A stretch of DNA of 7,679 bases from Thermoflexibacter sp. (GTDB taxonomy: Bacteria > Bacteroidota > Bacteroidia > Cytophagales > Thermoflexibacteraceae): the NCBI GenBank assembly GCA_025455345.1, contig JALOMS010000334.1:1-7679 (forward strand), written 5' to 3'. The notes under the pieces were generated by a model that was not told the DNA's origin, made no database searches, and saw nothing but the letters and a program-made list of their open reading frames with translations. This document shows, piece by piece, positions 1 through 6,128 of the stretch. The number at the start of each line of letters is the position of its first letter. Positions within the stretch are counted from its first letter, which is position 1. The position numbers were made by a program, and so were the translations under genes.

Positions 1-1
1 A

Positions 2-325
2 ATTTTTAACCATTTCGATGTACTTGAAGAGTCGGAATTGGTGCAATTATTTCAATCCTGTTCTTCAGGCGCTGGTTATATTACATCAGAAGGATGGCAG
101 TTTTTGTTTTTGGAATTGGGGGCCGAAACCCTTTTGTCTATTTACCAGCATTGGGTTAATGGAATGGCACCAATGGAAGGGTTAATATTATTAGCATTAA
201 AAGCAGGATATCATCCGATACACAACGAATATGGAGATTATGATGAGGCAGAGGGTTATTTTATTACTCTCAATGGTTTTAAATTTCGTGTAGATTGGGA
301 GGAAATCAGAAAGTACAATCAATAA
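2..325 (+). CDS. C-terminal part of an unrecognised protein (5' end outside window)
   Basis: The reading frame is open from base 2 to the TAA at 323-325, giving 107 residues with no stop at the left edge. The gene therefore probably starts upstream of the window. A TTG at 38-40 could serve as a start, but nothing favours it over an upstream start. The visible part is soluble-looking, rich in aromatic and acidic residues (near the end: GYFITLNGFKFRVDWEEI), with no signal peptide or clear membrane segment. I do not recognise a family or motif. The next gene starts 117 bp downstream on the same strand, and no clear terminator hairpin lies between, so co-transcription cannot be judged. Coding status is supported only by frame length and the protein-like composition. 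Confidence 0.6.
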   Translation: MFNHFDVLEESELVQLFQSCSSGAGYITSEGWQFLFLELGAETLLSIYQHWVNGMAPMEGLILLALKAGYHPIHNEYGDYDEAEGYFITLNGFKFRVDWEEIRKYNQ

Positions 326-442
326 TTTACAATAGATTTTTGATTACTTGTTTTAATAGAAGTTCGTCGGTTTTGCCATATACAGATTTTACGAATTTTA
401 TCATTTCTGTTTCTCTTAAATAAAAACACGCAATTTATAGAA

Positions 443-1828
443 ATGAAATATATTTTTTACTTCCTCATTATCAGTAGTTTATGGGGTGGTAACAAGACAC
501 CTATTTTCGCACAAAATAGAGGGTTCTTGGGGTTGCGATACGAAGAAGATTACCGCTACTTGGCAAAAGATACTATCGGAGATTGGTATAAAAAACTGAA
601 ATTCAGTTCTTTAAATAAGAGCAAGCAATCTTTTCTATCGCAGGGAGGAGAGGTGCGTTATTTGGCACAGTATTTCAAAAATGAAGAATGGGGCGACCTG
701 CCTGTCATAGATTACACATCTTTCTATACCCGTTTTTTGTATCATTTGGACTGGCATTGGGGGAAGAATATACGCTTTTTTGGGCAACTCAACAGCACTT
801 TTGCCAATGGACGAGTTACGCCCAACCGAAGTATAGATGAGAATAGATTGGACTTGCACCAAGCATTTTTAGATATTTATTTCCTTCAAAATGAGCATAC
901 TAAGATTGTTTTACGCGCAGGAAGGCAGGAACTGCTGTACGGCTCGCAACGCATTATTGCAGTGCGCGAAGGACCCAACAATCGCCAAAGTTTTGATGGG
1001 ATTAAACTATTTTACAAAAGCAATCGCTGGCAAGTAGATTTCTATTATGCCCAACCACTTACAAACAAGCCAAATCTTTTTGATGACGTAAGCAATACAG
1101 ACCGAAAGGTGTGGAGTATGTATGTTGTAGGCAAGAAAATTCCTATCTTGGGCAATGCAGATGTCTATTACATAGGCAATTATAACCGTTTAGCACGCTT
1201 TAACGGGGTCGCAGGCGAGGAAACAAGACACTCTTGGGGAACAAGAATTTGGCAAAAAACGCCTCAGTGGGCTTATGACTTAGAGGCTCTGTATCAGTTT
1301 GGTACATTCGGAAATCAGCGCATTAGAGCCTATACAGCCTCTGCTAACCTGACTTATTCTCTGAAATTGGGTAAAATTTCACCAGTTTTAGGCTTAAAAA
1401 CTGAAATTATTAGTGGAGATAGGCAAAAAAATGACCTTTATTTGAATACTTTTAACCCTTTGTTTCCAAGAGGAGCATACTTCGGGTTAGCGGCTTTGAT
1501 AGGTCCCGCCAATTTGGTAGATTTTCACCCTTCTTTTGAGATAAATCTGACTAAAAAACTGGTTTTTGGCATAGACTACGATATTTTTTGGAGATACAGC
1601 TTGCAAGATGGCATTTACGGACCCAACGTTGCTCTGATTTATGGCGACCAAAACAGCCCTCATGCACACATTGGCAATCAGTTAGGATTTATGTTTGAGT
1701 ATAATCCGAACAAACATCTTTCCATCGTACCTGAAATTACTTGGTTCAAGGCAGGAGAATACATCAAAGACGTAAGCACAGGAAAAGATGTTCTTTTTGG
1801 TGCACTAACGGTGCAGTGGAAGTATTGA
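443..1828 (+). CDS. Alginate-export family outer-membrane beta-barrel porin
   Basis: The protein has 461 residues. Residues 1-24 look like a signal peptide: Lys2, a hydrophobic core FYFLIISSLWGG, and likely cleavage near IFAQ. The rest alternates short beta-strand-like stretches with aromatic girdles and ends in WKY, as expected for an outer-membrane barrel inserted by the Bam machinery. Two blocks match the alginate-export (AlgE-like, PF13372-type) family as I know it: residues 159-186 (AGRQELLYGSQR, then REGPNNRQSFDG) and 324-358 (SGDR, then FNPLFPRGAYFG, then GPANL). The family forms 18-strand channels; in Pseudomonas AlgE exports alginate. Bacteroidota relatives are common, usually lack alginate biosynthesis neighbours, and their cargo is mostly unknown, so the name describes a fold and not a substrate. 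None of the neighbours here is an alginate enzyme. The ATG at 443 is chosen because it directly begins the signal peptide. Length agrees with the family. Confidence 0.85.
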   Translation: MKYIFYFLIISSLWGGNKTPIFAQNRGFLGLRYEEDYRYLAKDTIGDWYKKLKFSSLNKSKQSFLSQGGEVRYLAQYFKNEEWGDLPVIDYTSFYTRFLYHLDWHWGKNIRFFGQLNSTFANGRVTPNRSIDENRLDLHQAFLDIYFLQNEHTKIVLRAGRQELLYGSQRIIAVREGPNNRQSFDGIKLFYKSNRWQVDFYYAQPLTNKPNLFDDVSNTDRKVWSMYVVGKKIPILGNADVYYIGNYNRLARFNGVAGEETRHSWGTRIWQKTPQWAYDLEALYQFGTFGNQRIRAYTASANLTYSLKLGKISPVLGLKTEIISGDRQKNDLYLNTFNPLFPRGAYFGLAALIGPANLVDFHPSFEINLTKKLVFGIDYDIFWRYSLQDGIYGPNVALIYGDQNSPHAHIGNQLGFMFEYNPNKHLSIVPEITWFKAGEYIKDVSTGKDVLFGALTVQWKY

Positions 1829-1859
1829 AAGACAAGAAGTAAATTTAAAGTCTTTGCAC

Positions 1860-1867
1860 TAACTTTG
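1860..1867 (+). promoter_or_regulatory. Possible -7 promoter element (TAACTTTG)
   Basis: TAACTTTG matches the Bacteroidota -7 consensus TAnnTTTG exactly. It lies about 200 bp upstream of the DUF1801-family gene. No TTTG/TTG -33 partner sits at the usual 19-21 bp spacing, so support is weak. If real, it would give a roughly 190-nt leader that includes the hairpins at 1974-2011. Confidence 0.25.
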
Positions 1868-1910
1868 ACTTTATAAAAGCTAAAATAGATATCTTATTAA
1901 TTAAAATAAC

Positions 1911-1947
1911 ACCAATAGGCAATTGCATTGCGCTGTTAAATATTGGT
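1911..1947. repeat. Inverted repeat ACCAATA / TATTGGT
   Basis: ACCAATA (1911-1917) and TATTGGT (1941-1947) are perfect complements separated by 23 bp. The 8-bp palindrome GCAATTGC sits inside the spacer at 1919-1926. There is no T-run after the right arm, so it does not look like a terminator for the porin gene. It could be a protein-binding site or part of a leader structure. Confidence 0.4.
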
Positions 1948-1972
1948 AGAAAATGTTGTTAATCATAGTATT

Positions 1973-2062
1973 ATGAACTTCTATGAGTTCAACCTTACGC
2001 CTCTACGAGGCTTAAACAGGCTTAGAATACATATTTATTTAAATAAGTTGTCTAATAAATAA
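1973..2062 (+). other. 29-codon ORF directly upstream of the DUF1801-family gene (possible leader peptide)
   Basis: An ATG at 1973 opens a frame of 29 codons ending in TAA at 2060-2062, only 5 bp before the ATG of the next gene. The peptide begins MNFYEFNLTPLRGLN and then becomes basic (RLRIH). It has no signal peptide and I recognise no family. The two small hairpins at 1974-1991 and 1999-2011 lie inside it. An open frame this short arises easily by chance, so translation is speculative. The close stop-to-start spacing is the only positional support for translational coupling. Confidence 0.25.
1974..2011. repeat. Tandem small hairpins
   Basis: Two perfect short inverted repeats stand side by side. 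The first is TGAACT-tctatg-AGTTCA (1974-1991). The second is GCCTC-tac-GAGGC (1999-2011), 7 bp further on. The second is followed by a direct repeat of AGGCTTA at 2008-2014 and 2018-2024, ten bases apart. The cluster is GC-richer than the surrounding gap. No U-tract follows, so it is not a classical terminator. It resembles small dispersed palindromic elements or a structured mRNA leader. Confidence 0.45.
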
Positions 2063-2067
2063 AACCA

Positions 2068-2709
2068 ATGAATCCAAAAATAGATAAATACCTCATAGAC
2101 GGCTGTATGCGTTGCAAATTGGGTGGTACGCCTGAGTGTAAAGTAAACTTTTGGCGCAGAGAATTGGAGTTGCTAAGGAGAATAGCCTTGCATTGTGGAC
2201 TGACGGAAGAACTGAAATGGGGCATACCTGTTTATACCTTTCAAAATCAGAATATTATACTGATTGGGGCTTTCAAAGAATATTGTATTCTTAGCTTTTT
2301 CAAAGGGTCGCTCTTGCAAGACCCTCATGGAATTTTAAGCAAACAAGGGGAAAATGTGCAGGTGGGGCGTGGCTTCAAGATTACCAATATCCAAGACTTG
2401 TTTGAAAAAGAAACTATTTTGAAAGAGTATATTTACGAGGCGATAGAAGTAGAGAAAGCAGGACTAAAACCAACTTATAAGCAGACTTCGGAGTACCACA
2501 TTCCAGAGGAATTAGAACAAATATTTGATGAAGACCCCACTTTTAAAGCGGCTTTCGAGGCACTGACCGAAGGAAGAAAAAGAGGGTATTTGCTCCATTT
2601 TGCCGCACCCAAGCAATCAAGCACAAGAACCGCAAGAATCGAGAAAGCCATGCCATTGATTTTTGAAGGCAAGGGCTTGAATGATGATTATGCGCTTAGA
2701 AAGAAGTAA
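2068..2709 (+). CDS. DUF1801 / YdeI-OmpD-associated family protein
   Basis: A 213-residue cytoplasmic protein without signal peptide or membrane segment. Residues about 26-125 match the DUF1801 (YdhG-like) fold, recognisable from LTEELKWGIPVYTFQNQNII (45-64), the hydrophobic FKEYCILSFFKGSLL (69-83) and the following G-rich strand. Residues about 145-205 match the YdeI/OmpD-associated (OmdA) C-terminal helix module: PEELEQIFDEDPTFKAAFEA, then GRKRGYLLHFAAPKQSSTR, then RIEKAMPLI. This two-part architecture is common in Bacteroidota. The biochemical function is unknown, and the 'bacteriocin protection' label comes from distant enterobacterial relatives. The N-terminus has a cysteine set, C13-x2-C16-x7-C24 (GCMRCKLGGTPEC), which I recall as conserved in close relatives. 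It ends 93 bp before a convergent gene, with a terminator between. The ATG start is preceded by AT-rich sequence without a Shine-Dalgarno. Confidence 0.8.
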   Translation: MNPKIDKYLIDGCMRCKLGGTPECKVNFWRRELELLRRIALHCGLTEELKWGIPVYTFQNQNIILIGAFKEYCILSFFKGSLLQDPHGILSKQGENVQVGRGFKITNIQDLFEKETILKEYIYEAIEVEKAGLKPTYKQTSEYHIPEELEQIFDEDPTFKAAFEALTEGRKRGYLLHFAAPKQSSTRTARIEKAMPLIFEGKGLNDDYALRKK

Positions 2710-2765
2710 AAGTGCCTTATTTTTCCTCATGTATTCTATTGCAATTCAAGGGTTGAAATTCAAAA

Positions 2766-2794
2766 AAAAATACCACTTTTTATGTGGTATTTTT
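2766..2794. terminator. Bidirectional intrinsic terminator
   Basis: A perfect 11-bp stem (AAAAATACCAC at 2766-2776 with GTGGTATTTTT at 2784-2794) closes a 7-base loop. The left side is part of an uninterrupted run of nine A (2762-2770) and the right side ends in five T. It therefore provides a U-tract in both directions. It lies exactly between the stop of the plus-strand DUF1801-family gene and the stop of the minus-strand dehydrogenase, as expected for a shared terminator of convergent genes. Confidence 0.85.
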
Positions 2795-2802
2795 CATCTT
2801 CA

Positions 2803-3636
2803 TTATTTGTTGGTAATATTCCTTACTTGTTCTCTGATGTCGTCCATCTCAAATATTTTCTGCCATCCTTCTTGGAAAAGAAGCGGCTTGGCACGTTTAG
2901 AAATTTTGTATGCCGCATCAGAAAATGTACCGTTTACCTCTTTGAACAAGACGGCTATTTGTATTCGCAAATGACCTAATACAAAATCTCTTGCGGCGGC
3001 TTCTGGTACTCCTAAAGCAATAATTCTGTCATATCCTTCTTTGACTACTTCCATACAAGTCTGCGCCAAGGTTTCCACCATTGCAGGTTCAAGAATTGCC
3101 ATCTGCTCTAAAGTTATTCTATGTACCTCTTTGACAGGCTGATACATATCTTTGGCTACTTTCTCACCTATCTGATAATGCGCTTCTGTGCCAAACATGA
3201 GAGCCACGACGATAGATTGTTTTGCAGAAATTCCTCCGTAAAAATCTCTAAAATTAGCTTCTGTGGGTTCCCAGTTGAATACTGAGGGATGACAAGGATG
3301 CGCTATCACATATCCCAAATCGTCCCTGTGGTAGATAACTCCGTCCAAAGGAGCGGCAGGGTCAAGAGTCAATACCAAAGCTCCAGACTTCATCAAAGGG
3401 ATTATTTCCTCAGAAATCTTCCCTATTGCTACATCTGGCACGCTTAGAATTACTACATCTGCCGCAATGATAGAGGATTCTTGTTCGCTTACACTTACTC
3501 CTCTTTGCGCCAAATTCGCAATTCCCTGTGTGCTTACTTCCAAATAATTGACTTGATATTCAGACATTTTTAGAAAATTATCGGTCAAGCGGCAACCCAT
3601 TTTGCCTCCTGCGCCTACCAAAGCTATCTTTGTCAT
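2803..3636 (-). CDS. NAD-binding dehydrogenase, phosphogluconate-dehydrogenase-C family; D-apionate oxidoisomerase-like
   Basis: A 277-residue soluble enzyme. Residues 1-95 form a Rossmann domain: GAGGKMG (8-14), an acidic Glu33 at the end of the second strand (pointing to NAD over NADP), and VVILSVPD (61-68). The later part carries DPAAP (92-96), HPCHP (113-117), FYGG (132-135), EQMAILEPAM (177-186) and a helical C-terminal domain of the PGDH_C type, with VPEAAARDFVLGH (210-222). These blocks agree with my memory of ApnO, which converts D-apionate to 3-oxo-isoapionate in the D-apiose/D-apionate pathways. The enzyme may act on another branched or short sugar acid, since the family is wider than the tested members. 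It lies 43 bp downstream of the TIM-barrel gene on the same strand, with no terminator between, so the two probably form an operon. The start is the first ATG, directly at the Rossmann strand. Confidence 0.8.
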   Translation of the reverse strand: MTKIALVGAGGKMGCRLTDNFLKMSEYQVNYLEVSTQGIANLAQRGVSVSEQESSIIAADVVILSVPDVAIGKISEEIIPLMKSGALVLTLDPAAPLDGVIYHRDDLGYVIAHPCHPSVFNWEPTEANFRDFYGGISAKQSIVVALMFGTEAHYQIGEKVAKDMYQPVKEVHRITLEQMAILEPAMVETLAQTCMEVVKEGYDRIIALGVPEAAARDFVLGHLRIQIAVLFKEVNGTFSDAAYKISKRAKPLLFQEGWQKIFEMDDIREQVRNITNK

Positions 3637-3679
3637 ATTGATTTGATTATTTTAATGATTAAATGATTCCATGAATAAA

Positions 3680-4504
3680 TCAGCACTCATCCCATGAATA
3701 GGAAATAGTTTGTAAATACTGTATGCTTTCCTCTGCCCATATTTTTTCTTTCTTTACTGTGCTATCTATGTCTTTATCAGGAACTACCCACTGTTCCAAA
3801 ATCGCACTTTTGCATCTCTGAAAGGCTTTTATCTTTTCTAAGAGAAAATCTAACTGAATCATGCCCTTTCCCGCAGGTACGCCCTCGACAGTAAAACCCA
3901 TCTTGTGAGGTAATCGCCTTACTATGAAGTCTTTGATATGGAGATTGACGGTATAAGGGGCTAAAATCTCCGCCACATACTCCAATCCTTCGCCCGCTCC
4001 CATAGAGTTTACACAGTCCAAGCAAATCCCTACTTTGTCGCTATCTATTTTTTTGACGATACTGGCTAACTCCTTTGCCCTCAAGCGGTCATGATTTTCT
4101 ATCCCCAAGGTAATTTGATATTGGGTCAATAGAGGCAAAATACGACGGATAATGGAAATAATTTCCTCACTATCAGGTTCATAGTTTTCACCATCTATGA
4201 CAAACCTCAGCAAAGAGGCGTTCAGAAAACGAGCTATTTCTATGTATGTCATCAAATGTTCGGCAGTCATTCTTCGCGCTCCTACTTCTATACGTATCTG
4301 ATTGTCTGCCAGTTGTTTTTTCAAATGATTCAATCTTTCTTGCGAAAAAGTATGCAAGGGCAGATTATCTCCGATTTGGAGACAAGATAGCCCAAAATGA
4401 AGGGTCTGTTGGATTAAATCAAGCTCTGTCATTGGTAAAGAGGGCATATTGCCTTCTACTCCAATCGCCCACCCGTATGTAAAACTACTAATTCCTAAAC
4501 GCAT
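3680..4504 (-). CDS. Xylose-isomerase-like TIM-barrel protein (sugar phosphate isomerase/epimerase family)
   Basis: A 274-residue soluble protein covering one full AP-endonuclease-2/xylose-isomerase-like TIM barrel (PF01261 type). The start MRLGISSFTY is the usual first strand. A likely divalent-metal set is visible and complete: Glu136 (LGIENHD), Asp163 (CLDCVN), His189 (LHIKD) and Glu237 (ILEQW). A G-x-G turn, VPAGKG (209-214), lies between the last two, as in the family. Members are isomerases, epimerases, dehydratases or decarboxylases, so sequence alone does not set the reaction. Its partner is an ApnO-like oxidoisomerase, and known ApnO pathways can use a decarboxylase of this same fold (OiaC, making L-erythrulose from 3-oxo-isoapionate). 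Decarboxylation of a 3-oxo sugar acid is therefore a reasonable guess. It is first in a two-gene minus-strand unit and diverges from an AraC regulator across 140 bp. Confidence 0.8.
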   Translation of the reverse strand: MRLGISSFTYGWAIGVEGNMPSLPMTELDLIQQTLHFGLSCLQIGDNLPLHTFSQERLNHLKKQLADNQIRIEVGARRMTAEHLMTYIEIARFLNASLLRFVIDGENYEPDSEEIISIIRRILPLLTQYQITLGIENHDRLRAKELASIVKKIDSDKVGICLDCVNSMGAGEGLEYVAEILAPYTVNLHIKDFIVRRLPHKMGFTVEGVPAGKGMIQLDFLLEKIKAFQRCKSAILEQWVVPDKDIDSTVKKEKIWAEESIQYLQTISYSWDEC

Positions 4505-4523
4505 ACCAGCTATTTTGTATAGT

Positions 4524-4531
4524 CAAAGATA
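4524..4531 (-). promoter_or_regulatory. -7 promoter element for the TIM-barrel/dehydrogenase operon
   Basis: The minus strand reads TATCTTTG here, an exact match to the Bacteroidota -7 consensus TAnnTTTG, 19 bp before the ATG at 4504. This would give a very short leader. No good TTTG -33 box lies at the usual distance; that place overlaps the near copy of the direct repeats at 4550-4587, as expected for an activator-dependent promoter. Confidence 0.5.
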
Positions 4532-4549
4532 GAATGAATTATTTTACAG

Positions 4550-4587
4550 ATTATTCAGTATTTTTCTCTAAATTATATGGTATTTTT
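4550..4587. promoter_or_regulatory. Direct-repeat candidate operator for the divergent AraC regulator
   Basis: Two 16-bp copies, ATTATTCAGTATTTTT (4550-4565) and ATTATATGGTATTTTT (4572-4587), match at 13 of 16 positions. Their starts are 22 bp apart, about two helical turns. AraC-family proteins commonly bind two same-direction half-sites at about 21-22 bp. The nearer copy begins about 18 bp upstream of the minus-strand -7 element, over the missing -33 box, which suits a class II activator position. The AT-rich composition lowers the weight of each base match. Confidence 0.5.
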
Positions 4588-4644
4588 ACATTTCAACCTT
4601 TATAATAGGAAAAATAGTTAATTTAGTGTATTAAATAAGTAAAT

Positions 4645-5517
4645 ATGAGAAAACCTCAATTGCTCAAACTGCCTACGCCCACAGAGAATTCCTTTATCAT
4701 GAAGGGAGATGAAATCGCATGGAACAATCCCTGGCATTTTCACCCTGAAGTCGAGTTGCTTTACTGTATCAAAGGCAGAGGGACAAATTTTGTAGGAGAT
4801 ACTATTTGTAGCATTGAGGAAGGGGAAATTCTTCTTTTTGGCTCTAATCTCCCCCATACAAGGCAGAGAGATAAGGAGTTTTACCTTCAGCATCCATCAG
4901 AAGTTCCTCAAACCATCGTTATACAGTTCAAAGAAGATTTCTTAGGAGAAAACTTTTTCAAAGTACAGGAGTTTGTTCATGTGAAAGACCTATTGAATAG
5001 AGCATTGCGTGGCATGAAGTTCTTTGGGGAAAGCAAGGACAAAGTTGCTCAAATGCTAACTGCGCTTTCTCAAGAGAACTGTACCCAAAGATTACTTCGT
5101 TTATTAGAAATTTTGCATACATTGGCTCTGAGCGAAGAAGTAAACTATCTAAATTACGATGGCTATAAAAGCGATGCCCATGAAAAATCCTCTCAAAAAA
5201 TAAATAAAGTGTACGAATATACCATCAATCATTTCCGAGAAGAAATTACGCTGACGGCGATTGCAGATTTGGTGAATATGGCGGAAGCCGCTTTTTGTAG
5301 ATATTTCAAGGCTCGTACCCGCAAGAGTTATTTTCAGTATTTGACAGAGGTGAGAGTGGGGTATGCTTGCAAGTTACTTTCTGATTCTGAATTAGATATA
5401 AGCGGAGTTTGTTATGCAAGTGGGTTCAACAATCTTTCCCATTTCCACAAACAGTTTAAGAAAATAACACGAATGACCCCTAAAACTTATCAGGAAAAAA
5501 GCATAATAAAAAGATAA
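4645..5517 (+). CDS. AraC-family transcriptional regulator with N-terminal cupin
   Basis: A 290-residue regulator. The N-terminal half is an AraC-type cupin sensor, shown by WHFHPEVELLYCIKGRGTNFVGD-like features at 30-52 (His31, His33, Glu35, then the G-x-G turn) and by EEGEILLFGSNLPH (58-71). The C-terminal domain, about 185-285, has two helix-turn-helix units: HTH1 at about 201-222 (LTAIADLVNMAEAAFCRYFK) and HTH2 at about 251-272. The family signature is present (SGFNNLSHFHKQFKKITRMTPKTY, residues 259-282). Such cupin-AraC proteins in Bacteroidota usually sense sugars and activate neighbouring carbohydrate genes. It is transcribed away from the TIM-barrel/dehydrogenase pair, and the shared gap holds a repeat pair suited to its binding, so that pair is its likely target. 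The ATG at 4645 is preferred over the internal Met19 because the cupin begins soon after and residues 1-18 read as normal sequence. Confidence 0.92.
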   Translation: MRKPQLLKLPTPTENSFIMKGDEIAWNNPWHFHPEVELLYCIKGRGTNFVGDTICSIEEGEILLFGSNLPHTRQRDKEFYLQHPSEVPQTIVIQFKEDFLGENFFKVQEFVHVKDLLNRALRGMKFFGESKDKVAQMLTALSQENCTQRLLRLLEILHTLALSEEVNYLNYDGYKSDAHEKSSQKINKVYEYTINHFREEITLTAIADLVNMAEAAFCRYFKARTRKSYFQYLTEVRVGYACKLLSDSELDISGVCYASGFNNLSHFHKQFKKITRMTPKTYQEKSIIKR

Positions 5518-5555
5518 AATATTGAAAATCAATTTCTATTATAAACTAAAATACA

Positions 5556-6113
5556 ATGAGCGAAGAAATTTTTAGACCTGTCAGTTATTCTCGTACTACT
5601 ATCTCTGAGTTGATGATTCCTGCTTATGCAAATTTTGGAGGTAAAATTCATGGAGGTTTATTGCTTTCCCTGATGGACAAAGTGGCGTATGCTTGCGCTT
5701 CTAAGCATTGTAGCGGGTATTGTGTAACGGTAAATATAGAGGGCGTAGAGTTTCTCCAACCCGTCGAGGTAGGCGAGATGGTAACCATGTTTGCTTCTGT
5801 AAATTACGTAGGCAATACTTCTATATTGGTGGGAATCAGGGTGATTGCGGAGAATTTCCATACAGGCGTAGTAAAACATACCAATACTTCTTACTTCACC
5901 ATGGTACACAAAGGAGATGATAATAAGCCCAAAAAAGTACCCGCTTTGGTATTAGAATCCAGGGAAGATGCTCGTCGCTTTTTAGAAGCTATCAAACGCA
6001 AAGAACTTCGCAAGACCTATCAACATGAGTTGGACAATGCCAAAACTTCCTTGGAAGTAGATACCGAAATAAACAAACTGACAAAAGAGCGTTGTAAGAT
6101 TGACTTCAAATAA
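5556..6113 (+). CDS. Acyl-CoA thioesterase, hotdog fold
   Basis: A 185-residue cytoplasmic protein with one hotdog domain in residues about 8-120. The active-site block of the acyl-CoA hydrolase (YciA/ACOT) family is clear: Asn26 and the GG loop in ANFGGKIHGGLL (25-36), then Asp41 on the central helix (SLMDKVAYACASKH). The strand VTVNIEGVEFLQPVEVGEMV (58-77) and HTNTSYFTMV (108-117) complete the fold. The family hydrolyses fatty acyl-CoA or short-chain acyl-CoA to free acid and CoA, working as a hexamer. Residues about 125-185 form a highly charged, helix-prone tail, longer than in YciA (about 130 residues), as in many Bacteroidota members. The gene starts 38 bp after the AraC stop on the same strand and has no obvious promoter of its own, so it may be co-transcribed. 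A metabolic link to the sugar-acid genes is not evident. Confidence 0.9.
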   Translation: MSEEIFRPVSYSRTTISELMIPAYANFGGKIHGGLLLSLMDKVAYACASKHCSGYCVTVNIEGVEFLQPVEVGEMVTMFASVNYVGNTSILVGIRVIAENFHTGVVKHTNTSYFTMVHKGDDNKPKKVPALVLESREDARRFLEAIKRKELRKTYQHELDNAKTSLEVDTEINKLTKERCKIDFK

Positions 6114-6128
6114 AAGTTACCCAATGAG

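Noticed and set aside
38..325. TTG at 38 as the true start of the first gene
   Set aside because: The frame stays open to the left edge of the window, so the gene most likely begins upstream; nothing marks the TTG as a start.
1829..2067. A tRNA or known small RNA in the gap before the DUF1801-family gene, suggested by small GC-richer hairpins and a GAGTTCAACC string
   Set aside because: No cloverleaf, anticodon arm or acceptor stem can be folded around them, and no CCA or T-arm context fits.
2681..2979. Plus-strand ORFs of 97 and 65 codons across the terminator and the end of the dehydrogenase gene
   Set aside because: They run through a strong terminator hairpin and lie antisense to a well-supported enzyme; their composition resembles no protein family.
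4618..4893. Minus-strand 91-codon ORF overlapping the start of the AraC gene
   Set aside because: It is antisense to a clear cupin-AraC coding region and would block the divergent control region; it has no recognisable motif.
5521..5533. Hairpin ATTGA-aaa-TCAAT after the AraC gene as a terminator
   Set aside because: A 5-bp AT-rich stem without a proper T-run is too weak; read-through into the thioesterase gene seems more likely.
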